Positions 7,832-17,630 of a DNA stretch of 64,000 nt are shown in pieces. Source of the stretch: Alphaproteobacteria bacterium (GTDB taxonomy: Bacteria > Pseudomonadota > Alphaproteobacteria > Caulobacterales > Maricaulaceae); contig JANSXV010000002.1 in NCBI GenBank assembly GCA_024742735.1, positions 372,001 through 436,000 on the forward strand, written 5' to 3'. The translations under genes and the position numbers were made by a program. Positions within the stretch are counted from its first letter, which is position 1; each line of letters starts with the position of its first letter. Below the pieces are notes generated by a model. The model made no database searches and was not told the origin of the DNA. It was given only the letters and a program-made list of their open reading frames with translations.

Positions 7832-8469
7832 GCCGACCGCGCCTCGCGCGCCGCATCACTCAGGTCCAGCCCGGTCTGGTCCGGCCAATCCAGCGCGGCG
7901 TGGGTGGTGGCGATCACGACACCGCCCGCCGCGCGATAGTCGGCGATGAGCGCGCCAAGCCTTGCCCGGCTGACGGCGTCCAGCGGCGCCGTCGGCTCGT
8001 CCAGGATCCACAGCCCGGCGTTGGACAGCGCCAGCCGCGCCAGGGCTGTCCGCCGGCGCTGACCCGCCGACAGCGTCCCGCAGGCCCTCCTGGCGAGATG
8101 GGCGACCGCCATGCGCTCCATCACCGGCTCGATCAGCTCTGGGGAGGCGCCCTGAAGCGCTGCGTGAAAGGTCAGAGCGTCGCGCACGGTTTCGGCCGGC
8201 TTCAAGCCCTCGGCATGGCCGAGCCAGGCGATCTTCACATCGCTGGCGGGTTCGACATGGATCTCGCCCGCATCAGGCCGGATGAACCCCGCGACGGCGC
8301 GCAATAGCGTGGTCTTGCCCGATCCGTTGGGCCCGGTGATCGCCAGCGCCTCGCCCGGCGCGGCGGCGAAGTTCAGCCCGCGCACCAAAGTGCGTCCGCC
8401 GCGCGATAGCGCGACACCGGCGGCGCGCACGTCGGCGCGGGTGAACTCAGCTGACAGACCGTCGCTCAT
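7828..8469 (-). CDS. ccmA: Cytochrome c biogenesis ATP-binding protein CcmA
   Basis: ATPase subunit of the CcmAB transporter, 213 residues from the ATG at 8469. Walker A is GPNGSGKT (46-53), the ABC signature LSAGQ (133-137) and Walker B LWILDEPT (153-160), with the switch histidine in 'VVIATTHAAL'. It is the first gene of a compact ccmA-B-C-D-G cluster in which most neighbours overlap. ccmE, ccmF, ccmH and ccmI are not in the window, as is common in alphaproteobacteria where they form a second operon. The gene is divergent from acnA across a 265-bp spacer. Confidence 0.95.
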   Translation of the reverse strand: MSDGLSAEFTRADVRAAGVALSRGGRTLVRGLNFAAAPGEALAITGPNGSGKTTLLRAVAGFIRPDAGEIHVEPASDVKIAWLGHAEGLKPAETVRDALTFHAALQGASPELIEPVMERMAVAHLARRACGTLSAGQRRRTALARLALSNAGLWILDEPTAPLDAVSRARLGALIADYRAAGGVVIATTHAALDWPDQTGLDLSDAAREARSA

Positions 8470-8734
8470 GGCCGAAGGGATAGGGCGGAACCGGCGCGAA
8501 GTCCAAAGCCCATGTGTCGCGCCGCCGGAGCTCGAAGACAGCACCTGCAATCCAGTTGCAAACACAGACGCGATCTGCGACCTCCGGCGCATTGCGGCGG
8601 CTGCGAAGCGGGTCTAAAACGCGCGCGAGACCAGCCCCCTGGGCGCCTGTTTCGTCCGGCCCGGCCGGATCAAGCATGGTGCATTAGACAGCGGCGCGCG
8701 CTGGATCGCGCCGCATAGACGTATGAGGACACCC

Positions 8735-11416
<2,682 letters not shown>

Positions 11417-11435
11417 GGTTTAGTCTGACGCCTAT

Positions 11436-11449
11436 AGCAAACGTTTGCT
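11436..11449. promoter_or_regulatory. 14-bp palindrome resembling a LacI/PurR-family operator
   Basis: agcaaacgtttgct is a perfect palindrome with the central AACGTT of LacI/GalR-family operators such as PurR. It lies 20 bases after acnA, before its terminator, and about 200 bases upstream of the Fic gene. No LacI-type regulator is in the window, so the role is open. Confidence 0.4.
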
Positions 11450-11454
11450 CAGAG

Positions 11455-11485
11455 AGCCCCGGCGGCGCGATCTGCCGGGGCTTTT
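11455..11485 (+). terminator. Intrinsic terminator of acnA
   Basis: A perfect 9-bp stem, agccccggc (11455-11463) against gccggggct (11474-11482), with a 10-base loop, is followed by TTTT. It ends acnA transcription and insulates the Fic gene. Confidence 0.87.
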
Positions 11486-11518
11486 GTTGCTAATTTCCCC
11501 ACAAAAGCACTGAAAGGG

Positions 11519-11632
11519 CGGTATTGTTCGCTGCAAGCATCAATTTAAGGCCCGAGAGTCCCCTTTTTGTTGCCTGAAATCACCCGGTGTGCATCATAAG
11601 TGCCGTAGCGATACATGAATGTAACAATACCG
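11519..11632. repeat. 10-bp inverted repeat flanking the Fic gene's upstream region
   Basis: cggtattgtt at 11519-11528 is exactly matched in inverse orientation by aacaataccg at 11623-11632, 94 bases apart. The second arm lies 15 bases before the Fic start codon. The enclosed spacer is distinctly AT-rich. It could be a pair of regulator half-sites or chance. Confidence 0.35.
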
Positions 11633-11647
11633 GACCAGAACACGTAG

Positions 11648-12772
11648 ATGGACCCCTTCATCCCAGATGATCTCCCGCTAGCGCCGGCCAAGACAGATGC
11701 TGCAGCTCTGCTAGCGCCCTTAGCTGCGGCAAGCCGCGCTCTGGCCCGCTACGATGGGGCCCTCATGCATTTGAGAAATCCCGGCTTGCTGTTGAGTCCG
11801 CTGATGAACAACGAAGCCGTTCTTTCCTCACGAATTGAGGGGACGCAGGCGACGCTCGGCGATCTTTACGAGGCTGATGCCGACGCCGAGCCAGAAGAAG
11901 GCAAGCGCGATGACATTCTTGAGATCAGAAATTACCGGGCCGCCATCCAGATTGGTATCGAAAGCGCAAGTCAGCGCGGTCTCACCCTGAGCCTCTTGCG
12001 CGAGCTGCACCAGCGCTTGATGACCGGTGTGCGCGGTGGAGACAAGCGCCCGGGCGCATTCAGAAATGACCAGAACTGGATCGGCGCGCGCGGATGTTCA
12101 ATCGATGAGGCTCGTTTCGTGCCGCCAAACCCAGTCGTAATGGTCGATGCTCTAGCTAATTGGGAAAGCTATATCGCATCCGGCTGGCGCGACCCGATCA
12201 TCGGTGCGGCCATTGCTCATGCTCAATTTGAAATCATCCACCCTTTCAATGATGGTAATGGACGTGTCGGGCGCATGATCATCCCATTGATGCTAGCCCA
12301 GACTGACGTGATCCAATCGCCCAACTTCTATGTCTCGAGCTACTTCGAGAAGCATCGTGAAGAATACTATGATCGGTTGCTCGCGATATCTAATCACGGC
12401 GCCTGGACGGAATGGATTATCTATTTCTGTAATGCCGTTGTAGAGCAATCAAGAGAAAATCTCGAAAGAGTGCAAACACTAAAATCGCTTTATGATGAAA
12501 TGTCTGACGCGTTTGTCGAGGCGACGCACTCACAACACGCGCTCAGCGCATTGAATACATTCTTTGCTAGACCTGTGATCACAGGTCCACAGTTCCAGCG
12601 GTCAACTGGCATTACTCATCGACCCAATGCGCTGAAGATTCTCAACCAGCTTGAAGAGGCTGGGCTGATCACATGCGTGCGACGCGGCTCCGGTCGCCGA
12701 CCGAGCCGTTACGCCATGGCATCCGTGATCGCCGCCGCTGAGGGGTTGCTCGCCGCCGAAGCCCGCCCCTGA
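11648..12772 (+). CDS. Fic-family AMP transferase with N-terminal inhibitory motif
   Basis: Fic enzymes usually transfer AMP from ATP to a hydroxyl side chain of a target protein. This 374-residue protein has the complete catalytic loop HPFNDGNGRVGR (H198 onward). It also carries the class II inhibitory motif SSRIEG (S60-G65), whose Glu64 should block ATP binding until released. The N-terminal domain matches the 'Fic_N' type, and the C-terminus (about 300-360) looks like a winged helix (HRPNALKILNQLEEAGLI), giving the Fic-wHTH layout of single-chain Fic proteins. No antitoxin gene adjoins it. The composition is clearly more AT-rich than its neighbours, which suggests horizontal acquisition. 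Confidence 0.93.
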   Translation: MDPFIPDDLPLAPAKTDAAALLAPLAAASRALARYDGALMHLRNPGLLLSPLMNNEAVLSSRIEGTQATLGDLYEADADAEPEEGKRDDILEIRNYRAAIQIGIESASQRGLTLSLLRELHQRLMTGVRGGDKRPGAFRNDQNWIGARGCSIDEARFVPPNPVVMVDALANWESYIASGWRDPIIGAAIAHAQFEIIHPFNDGNGRVGRMIIPLMLAQTDVIQSPNFYVSSYFEKHREEYYDRLLAISNHGAWTEWIIYFCNAVVEQSRENLERVQTLKSLYDEMSDAFVEATHSQHALSALNTFFARPVITGPQFQRSTGITHRPNALKILNQLEEAGLITCVRRGSGRRPSRYAMASVIAAAEGLLAAEARP

Positions 12773-12776
12773 CGCT

Positions 12777-12980
12777 TCACCGCCCGCCCCTTGGATTGAT
12801 GGGATCATCCACCGGGCCCGGACCGCCGGGGTCTGACGGAGCGCAATAGGGCCAGCTGCCGGCGTTGGGGCTGCTGTCATCGCAGATCGCGTCGTCGTCG
12901 GGGATGAGGACGCACCCTGACAGGAGCGCGGCGGCGAGACTGATCGGCGCGGCGAGGCGCGCGGCGGACTTGAGATTCAT
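12777..12980 (-). CDS. Small lipoprotein, Pro/Gly/Asp-rich
   Basis: A 67-residue protein with a good lipoprotein signal (LAAALLSGC, Cys at 23), then a short mature part rich in Asp, Pro and Gly with two more cysteines (C33 and C46). It has no recognisable domain. It converges on the Fic gene with a 4-base gap and lies upstream of, and divergent from, the penicillin-binding protein gene. The role is unknown. Confidence 0.6.
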   Translation of the reverse strand: MNLKSAARLAAPISLAAALLSGCVLIPDDDAICDDSSPNAGSWPYCAPSDPGGPGPVDDPINPRGGR

Positions 12981-13081
12981 GACTTCCCCCTTGGCGGAGA
13001 CGCGGCCGGTGCGCCCCGATCACTGGGGATGATCGCCCTGCACGCTTTGCGTTTCAAGGCGTCGCTCCGCGCAAGGCCGAA

Positions 13082-13116
13082 CACGGTTCACGCCGCCTTA
13101 ACCGTGAAGGCGTTTT
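13082..13116 (+). promoter_or_regulatory. Mutually exclusive hairpins, attenuator-like, upstream of the PBP gene
   Basis: Stem A pairs cacggtt (13082-13088) with aaccgtg (13100-13106). Stem B pairs cgcctt (13094-13099) with aaggcg (13107-13112) and is followed at once by TTTT. The 3' arm of A is exactly the loop of B, so they cannot form together. This is the layout of an antiterminator/terminator switch. It lies 55 bases before the PBP start. Stem B is short, so the call is tentative. Confidence 0.35.
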
Positions 13117-13170
13117 CTGGATGTTGATGTCATGCGGGCCGGACCCGCCTCGCACAAGGACAGGTGCGCC

Positions 13171-15144
13171 ATGGCCGCCCGGCCCTCCCGATCCCGAAAG
13201 CCCGCCCGCGCGCCTCGGCGCTGGCTGCGCCTGGTCGCCGGGCTGGCGATCCTGACGGGTCTGGCGCTGGCCGCGCTGCTGGTGGAGCTGGCGCGAACGC
13301 TGCCGGACATTGAGGGGCTTGAGCCTGCGCCACGCGCCGGCGAAGTGGTTCTGCTGGACCGCAATGGGCGCACGATCGCGCGCCGCGGCGAAGTGAGCCA
13401 GGCCGCGATTGAAGCCGACGATCTGCCTCAGACGCTGGTGGACGCGGTGCTGGCGGTCGAGGATCGGCGCTTCTACAGCCATTTCGGCGTCGATCTGATC
13501 GGTACGGGCCGGGCGCTGATCGCAAACATGCGCGCAGGCCGCGTCGTTCAGGGCGGCTCCACCATCACCCAGCAGCTGGCCAAGAATCTGTTCCTGAGTC
13601 CCGAGCGCACCTATCGGCGCAAGGCTCAGGAAATGATGCTGGCGCTCTGGCTGGAGCGGCGCTTTTCCAAGGACGAGATCCTGGCGCTGTATCTGAACCG
13701 GGTCTATTTCGGCGCCGGCGCGTGGGGCGCGGAAGCCGCCTCCCGGCGCTATTTCGGGCGCTCGGCGTCTGAACTCTCCATCGGGGAGGCCGCACTTCTG
13801 GCCGGGCTGTTGAAAGCGCCGTCGCGCTATGCGCCGACCTCCGACGCGAGACGGGCGAGCGTTCGAGCGACCGTCGTGCTGGACCTGATGCTCGCCACGG
13901 GCCGGATCACCGAGGCGGAACGGATCGAAGCCGCTGAAATCCCGATCCGGGTCTCGCGCGGCGTGTCCAGTCCCGGTGCGGGCTGGTTCGCCGACTGGGT
14001 GATGCCTCAGGTGCGCGAACTGTCCGGCGGCCATGAGGGCGATCTGATCGTGCGCACGACCCTGGACGTGAACGCCCAGCGCGCCGCCGAGGCGGCCCTC
14101 ACCATCGGCCTGTCCGACCCCGATCTGGCGCGCGGTGCGGGCGAGGGCGCGCTGGTCGCGCTGGATGTCACCGGCGGTGTGGCCGCCATGGTCGGCGGAT
14201 CGGATTATGCGGCCGCGCCCTTCAACCGCGCCGTCAGCGCCCGCCGCCAGCCCGGGTCGGCGTTCAAGCCCATCGTCTACGCCACGGCTTTCGAGGCCGG
14301 CTACAGCCCGGACGACACCTTCATCGATGAGCCGGTCAGCTATGGCGACTGGGCGCCGGAGAATTACGGGCGGCGCTATGAGGGGGAGATGACGCTGGAG
14401 CGCGCCTTCGCCCGCTCCTCCAACGCCGTCGCGGTCCAGCTGTCTGAAGCGGCCGGCCGGGGCTGGGTTCTGCGCACGGCGCGCCGGCTGGGTGTTGAGA
14501 GCCCGCTGCAAAACACGCCGGCCGTGGCGCTGGGCGCCTATGAAGTGACGCCGCTGGAGCTGGGCCAGGCTTATCTGCCCTTCATGAATGGCGGCCGGGC
14601 GGCCGAAGCCTACGCCATCCTCTCCATCGAGACCGCCGGAGGCGAGCGCCTGTATTCCCATGTCCGTGAGCCGGGGCCCGTGGTGTTCGCAGGCCGGGTG
14701 CTCGCCGACATGAACCGCCTGTTCGACGCCTCGGTGCGTTACGGGACGTCGCGCAACGCCGCCGTCGATGGCCGCGTGGTCCGGGGCAAGACCGGCACGA
14801 CCAATGACTTCCGCGACGCCTGGTTCGCCGGCTGGTCCGGCGGGCTGGCGGCGGTGGTGTGGATGGGCAATGACGATTTTTCGCCCACCGACGAGGCCGT
14901 CGGCGGCGCGGGGCCGGCGCGCGTGTTCGCGCGCTTCATGGCGGCCGCCCCGGACTATCCTGCGGCGCTCGACGCCTTGCTGGGCGATGTCAGGCCGGCC
15001 GATCCCATCGCGTCGCTCCTCTCGGGTGAGGGCTTCGCCGAGCCGGGTGAAGCGCCCGGAACCCCGGGCGAACCCGAACCGGCGCAGGAGGATGAGGCCG
15101 ATCCGATTGCGGATCTTCTTGGCCGGATCGGCCAGGAGGGCTGA
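13171..15144 (+). CDS. Bifunctional penicillin-binding protein (PBP1A-type transglycosylase/transpeptidase)
   Basis: A class A penicillin-binding protein that polymerises and cross-links peptidoglycan in the periplasm. From the ATG at 13171 it has 657 residues: a basic cytoplasmic tail, one membrane helix (about 22-44), a GT51 domain with catalytic E97 in EDRRFYSHFG and 'QGGSTITQQLAKNL', and a transpeptidase domain with S363-x-x-K366, S416-S-N418 and K540-T-G542. The C-terminal 40 residues are acidic and Pro-rich. An in-frame ATG at 13132 lacks a ribosome site. At about 660 residues it is shorter than E. coli PBP1a and lacks an obvious OB-fold insertion. Confidence 0.93.
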   Translation: MAARPSRSRKPARAPRRWLRLVAGLAILTGLALAALLVELARTLPDIEGLEPAPRAGEVVLLDRNGRTIARRGEVSQAAIEADDLPQTLVDAVLAVEDRRFYSHFGVDLIGTGRALIANMRAGRVVQGGSTITQQLAKNLFLSPERTYRRKAQEMMLALWLERRFSKDEILALYLNRVYFGAGAWGAEAASRRYFGRSASELSIGEAALLAGLLKAPSRYAPTSDARRASVRATVVLDLMLATGRITEAERIEAAEIPIRVSRGVSSPGAGWFADWVMPQVRELSGGHEGDLIVRTTLDVNAQRAAEAALTIGLSDPDLARGAGEGALVALDVTGGVAAMVGGSDYAAAPFNRAVSARRQPGSAFKPIVYATAFEAGYSPDDTFIDEPVSYGDWAPENYGRRYEGEMTLERAFARSSNAVAVQLSEAAGRGWVLRTARRLGVESPLQNTPAVALGAYEVTPLELGQAYLPFMNGGRAAEAYAILSIETAGGERLYSHVREPGPVVFAGRVLADMNRLFDASVRYGTSRNAAVDGRVVRGKTGTTNDFRDAWFAGWSGGLAAVVWMGNDDFSPTDEAVGGAGPARVFARFMAAAPDYPAALDALLGDVRPADPIASLLSGEGFAEPGEAPGTPGEPEPAQEDEADPIADLLGRIGQEG

Positions 15145-15165
15145 GGCCTGGACCCTCGCGGCGGG

Positions 15166-15615
15166 CTAGCCGCCGTGGATGATCACCGTATCAAGGACGA
15201 CCTGCGCCTGACCCTCGCCGATCAGCCGGTCGGTATCTTCCTGGAGCAGTTCGCCGATCATGTCGGCGTCCGGAACCTCTCCCCAGCGATATAGGCGCGA
15301 GGCGTAGAGCAGCAGGGTTTCGTTGTAGGCGTCGCGCAGAAAGGCGGCGCGATCCTCAATCAGGTCCCGGGTGCGCCCGCGCGGGGCGTCCAGGGCGAGC
15401 GTGACCTGCAGGGAGCCGCGCATCCGCCGCGTCCTGTCGCGGATCGAGGTCTGGACCGGAGGGAGGCGCACATAGCTGTCGGCGTCCGTCAGGGCCCGGC
15501 GGCTGTCGTCCGGCTCGGGCTCGGACGGCGCCGGCGGCCCGGCATGGACCGGCGCAGCAAGCGCCAGCGCCAGGGCGGCGGCCAGAAAGGCAGGGCGTGA
15601 TATCGTCCACATCAT
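15166..15615 (-). CDS. Exported protein, possibly FliL-like
   Basis: A 149-residue protein with a signal peptide (MMWTISRPAFLAAALALALA, cleaved after VHA) and a compact mature domain. That domain starts with a conserved-looking 'LQVTLALDAPRGRTRDLIEDRAAFL' spread over about 75-100 and ends QAQVVLDTVIIHGG. The strand-helix-helix-strand pattern with a final beta strand faintly resembles the periplasmic domain of FliL, the flagellar stator-associated protein, but no flagellar gene is nearby. I used the ATG at 15615. The frame upstream lacks a signal-like start. It is convergent with the PBP gene, 21 bases apart. Confidence 0.55.
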   Translation of the reverse strand: MMWTISRPAFLAAALALALAAPVHAGPPAPSEPEPDDSRRALTDADSYVRLPPVQTSIRDRTRRMRGSLQVTLALDAPRGRTRDLIEDRAAFLRDAYNETLLLYASRLYRWGEVPDADMIGELLQEDTDRLIGEGQAQVVLDTVIIHGG

Positions 15616-15724
15616 GGGCGTGATCCTGACGCATCGGCGTAAAAAAACCGTTCGCTCGGCGATTGCGTACAAGCTGATGTGACGTACGGTCGGGCCGCAG
15701 CGCCCAGCTCAAGGAGAATTCTTG

Positions 15725-16531
15725 ATGATCCGATCCGCAGCGATCGCCTGCACCTGTATTGCGCTTGGCGCGCCGGCCCTGGCTCAGGCCCCCGACGGCG
15801 CCGTTGCACAGGAGCGCAGCTTCAATTTCATCTCCTTCGGCGCCGCGATTCTTCCCGATTACTCCGGCTCGGACGAATACCGGGTCATCCCGTTCGGCGC
15901 CTTCCGCTATGAGTTCGATGGCTGGACGCTGCGCAGCGACGGGCCGGGCCTGGCGGCGGATCTGTTCGAGAATGGCCCAGTGACCGCCGGGGTCTACGCA
16001 CGCTGGTCCGGCGGGCGTGACGAGGTCGAGGACGCGGTGGTCGCGCTCCTGCCCGACGTCGGCAATTCCATCATCACCGGGGGCTTCGTGGACGTTGAGG
16101 TCGCGTCGGACATCCTCACAGAATTTGACACGCTGACGCTCGGCGCCCGGGCCGGCATTGATGCCCTGGGCGAGTTTGAAGGCCTGACCTGGTCGGCCTC
16201 GGCCAGCTATCTCACCGCGCTGTCGCGCACGTCCTTCTTCGGTCTGACTGCGAGCGTCTCGGGCTATTCCGACGACTATGCCGACACGCTGTTCTCGGTC
16301 GATGCCGCCGGGGCGGCGGCGTCCGGTCTGCCGGTCTACGCCGCCGAGGGCGGTGTGAAGGATGTCGGGGTCACCGCACTCCTGACAGTGGGGACGGGCG
16401 GGCCGTGGTCAGTGACCGGCGTGCTCGGCTATTCCCGTCTGGTCGGCGATTTCGCCGACAGCCCGATCGTCGCTGTCCGGGGTGATGAGAACCAGGCTTT
16501 CCTGGGACTGGCGCTCGGGCGCACCTTCTAG
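15725..16531 (+). CDS. MipA/OmpV-family outer membrane protein
   Basis: A 268-residue protein with a signal peptide (MIRSAAIACTCIALGAPALAQ), then alternating hydrophobic strands with aromatic girdles and a C-terminal phenylalanine (LALGRTF). This is the signature of an outer-membrane beta-barrel. The start 'ISFGAAILPDYSGSDEYRVIPFGAFRYEF' matches the MipA/OmpV family, in which MipA scaffolds murein-synthesising machines in E. coli. AAGGAG at 15711-15716 is 8 bases from the ATG at 15725, which I prefer over the TTG at 15722. Its nearness to a class A PBP gene fits a murein-linked role, but that is inference. Confidence 0.82.
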   Translation: MIRSAAIACTCIALGAPALAQAPDGAVAQERSFNFISFGAAILPDYSGSDEYRVIPFGAFRYEFDGWTLRSDGPGLAADLFENGPVTAGVYARWSGGRDEVEDAVVALLPDVGNSIITGGFVDVEVASDILTEFDTLTLGARAGIDALGEFEGLTWSASASYLTALSRTSFFGLTASVSGYSDDYADTLFSVDAAGAAASGLPVYAAEGGVKDVGVTALLTVGTGGPWSVTGVLGYSRLVGDFADSPIVAVRGDENQAFLGLALGRTF

Positions 16532-16555
16532 GGGCCTCCAGCCGCAGGAGTCCTG

Positions 16556-16583
16556 TTGACACGCGACAGGCGCAGGCATAAGA
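16556..16583 (+). promoter_or_regulatory. Sigma-70-type promoter for rpsL
   Basis: TTGACA at 16556-16561 and ATAAGA at 16578-16583 are spaced by 16 bases. The rpsL start lies 35 bases after the -10 element. It is the only consensus -35 hexamer in this gap. Confidence 0.6.
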
Positions 16584-16617
16584 CCGCGCCTCCTTAAAAA
16601 ACACGGAACGATCGCTT

Positions 16618-16989
16618 ATGCCCACTATCAGCCAGTTGATCCGGAAACCGCGCAAGAGCACCGTCAAGCGCAAGAAGGCGCGCGCCCTGGAGGCCAATCC
16701 CCAGAAGCGCGGTGTTTGCACCCGGGTTTACACCACGACCCCGCGCAAGCCGAACTCGGCGCTGCGCAAGGTCGCCAAGGTTCGCCTGGTCAACGGTCGC
16801 GAAGTGATCGCCTACATTCCCGGCGAAGGCCATAACCTGCAGGAGCACTCCGTCGTGCTGCTGCGCGGCGGCGGCGCCCACGACCTTCCCGGCGTGAGCT
16901 ACTCGGTCATTCGCGGCGCGCTGGACACCCAGCCCGTGAAGGACCGCAAGCAGTCCCGCTCGCGCTACGGCGCCAAGCGCGCCAAGTAA
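16618..16989 (+). CDS. rpsL: 30S ribosomal protein S12
   Basis: S12 sits at the decoding centre. The 123-residue sequence is canonical: '[13 protein letters not shown]', '[27 protein letters not shown]' (split here as RGVCTRVY and [12 protein letters not shown]), and '[10 protein letters not shown]'. Lysine is present at the TTPRKPNSA position and in GRVKDLPG-equivalent '[10 protein letters not shown]'. There the usual basic residue before DLPG is His (AHDLPG), where many bacteria have Val/Lys. The gene stands alone: rpsG, fusA and tuf do not follow, and a strong terminator ends it within 80 bases. Confidence 0.98.
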   Translation: MPTISQLIRKPRKSTVKRKKARALEANPQKRGVCTRVYTTTPRKPNSALRKVAKVRLVNGREVIAYIPGEGHNLQEHSVVLLRGGGAHDLPGVSYSVIRGALDTQPVKDRKQSRSRYGAKRAK

Positions 16990-17039
16990 GGCCCGCGCCG
17001 GGACGTTCCGCCCGGCCGCGCGCTTCAGACAAGATCAAG

Positions 17040-17072
17040 CGCCGCTCGCGACTGTCGCGGGCGGCGTTTTTC
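17040..17072 (+). terminator. Intrinsic terminator of rpsL
   Basis: A GC-rich hairpin, cgccgctcgcg against cgcgggcggcg with one wobble pair (17040-17066), is followed by TTTTTCTTT. It lies 51 bases after the rpsL stop, so rpsL is transcribed on its own. Confidence 0.88.
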
Positions 17073-17219
17073 TTTGTCCGGCGCGGCAAGCGAGGACCGA
17101 CTGAGCGGATGCGGGGCCTGTCCTGCGCTACACCGGCGGCCTGGCCGCCGCAAGGCCAACAGCCGCCCGCAGCTTTAGCGAGGACCGACTGAGCGGATGC
17201 GAAGGAGGACAAAGGAAAA
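17066..17219. repeat. Repeat-bearing spacer element between rpsL and tRNA-Val
   Basis: A 25-bp sequence beginning agcgaggaccgactgagcgg occurs twice as a perfect direct repeat at 17089-17113 and 17177-17201. Between the copies is a hairpin, cggcggc (17134-17140) against gccgccg (17144-17150). The unit is framed by an imperfect inverted repeat: ctttgtcc at 17072-17079 and ggacaaag at 17207-17214, extended outward by T and A runs. It has no coding potential. It may be a small dispersed genomic repeat or a paired terminator spacer. Confidence 0.55.
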
Positions 17220-17296
<77 letters not shown>

Positions 17297-17337
17297 GCAT
17301 CATGTCCGGGGCGCAGCGCCCCGGCAGGGAGCGCAGG

Positions 17338-17366
17338 TCTTAGGGCGAAGGCGGCGCGCCTGTCAA
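17338..17366 (-). promoter_or_regulatory. Sigma-70-type promoter for tRNA-Val
   Basis: Read on the minus strand, TTGACA (17361-17366) and CTAAGA (17338-17343) are separated by exactly 17 bases. About 40 bases separate the -10 from the mature 5' end, a normal leader length. A 7-bp hairpin (17306-17324) lies in that leader. Confidence 0.78.
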
Positions 17367-17426
17367 TCACTCCTGCAGGCCTTGCGCACATGGTCTGGTG
17401 AAGCCTGTTCCGGCGACCTGGGCGAA

Positions 17427-17444
17427 GCCGATGCATGCATCGGC
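17427..17444. promoter_or_regulatory. Perfect 18-bp palindrome upstream of the TonB receptor
   Basis: gccgatgcatgcatcggc is a perfect inverted repeat lying in the 334-bp stretch between tRNA-Val and the TonB-dependent receptor. That stretch otherwise holds only the tRNA promoter and an AT-richer segment (17455-17490) that may contain the receptor's promoter. It could be an operator for the receptor gene or an RNA hairpin in its long leader. I see no gene in the stretch. Confidence 0.45.
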
Positions 17445-17630
17445 AACGGGCGGATTGCCGATTTATGGCTTTTCTGCAACATGCCCGCCACAAAGGCGCC
17501 GAAATTGCTGCAGGCGCAGCGCATGGCGCTTTACGCCGACATTACGGGATCGTCATAGTGCGGCCCGTGTGCGGCATGGTCGCGCTACGCCGCCTTCCGA
17601 CGTGGCGGCAACGATCGAAAAAAAAGGGGA

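Noticed and set aside
15156-15175. Hairpin cggcgg/ccgccg between the PBP gene and the convergent exported-protein gene
   Set aside because: The stem is only 6 bp, overlaps the stop codon of the minus gene and has no T-run, so I did not call it a terminator.
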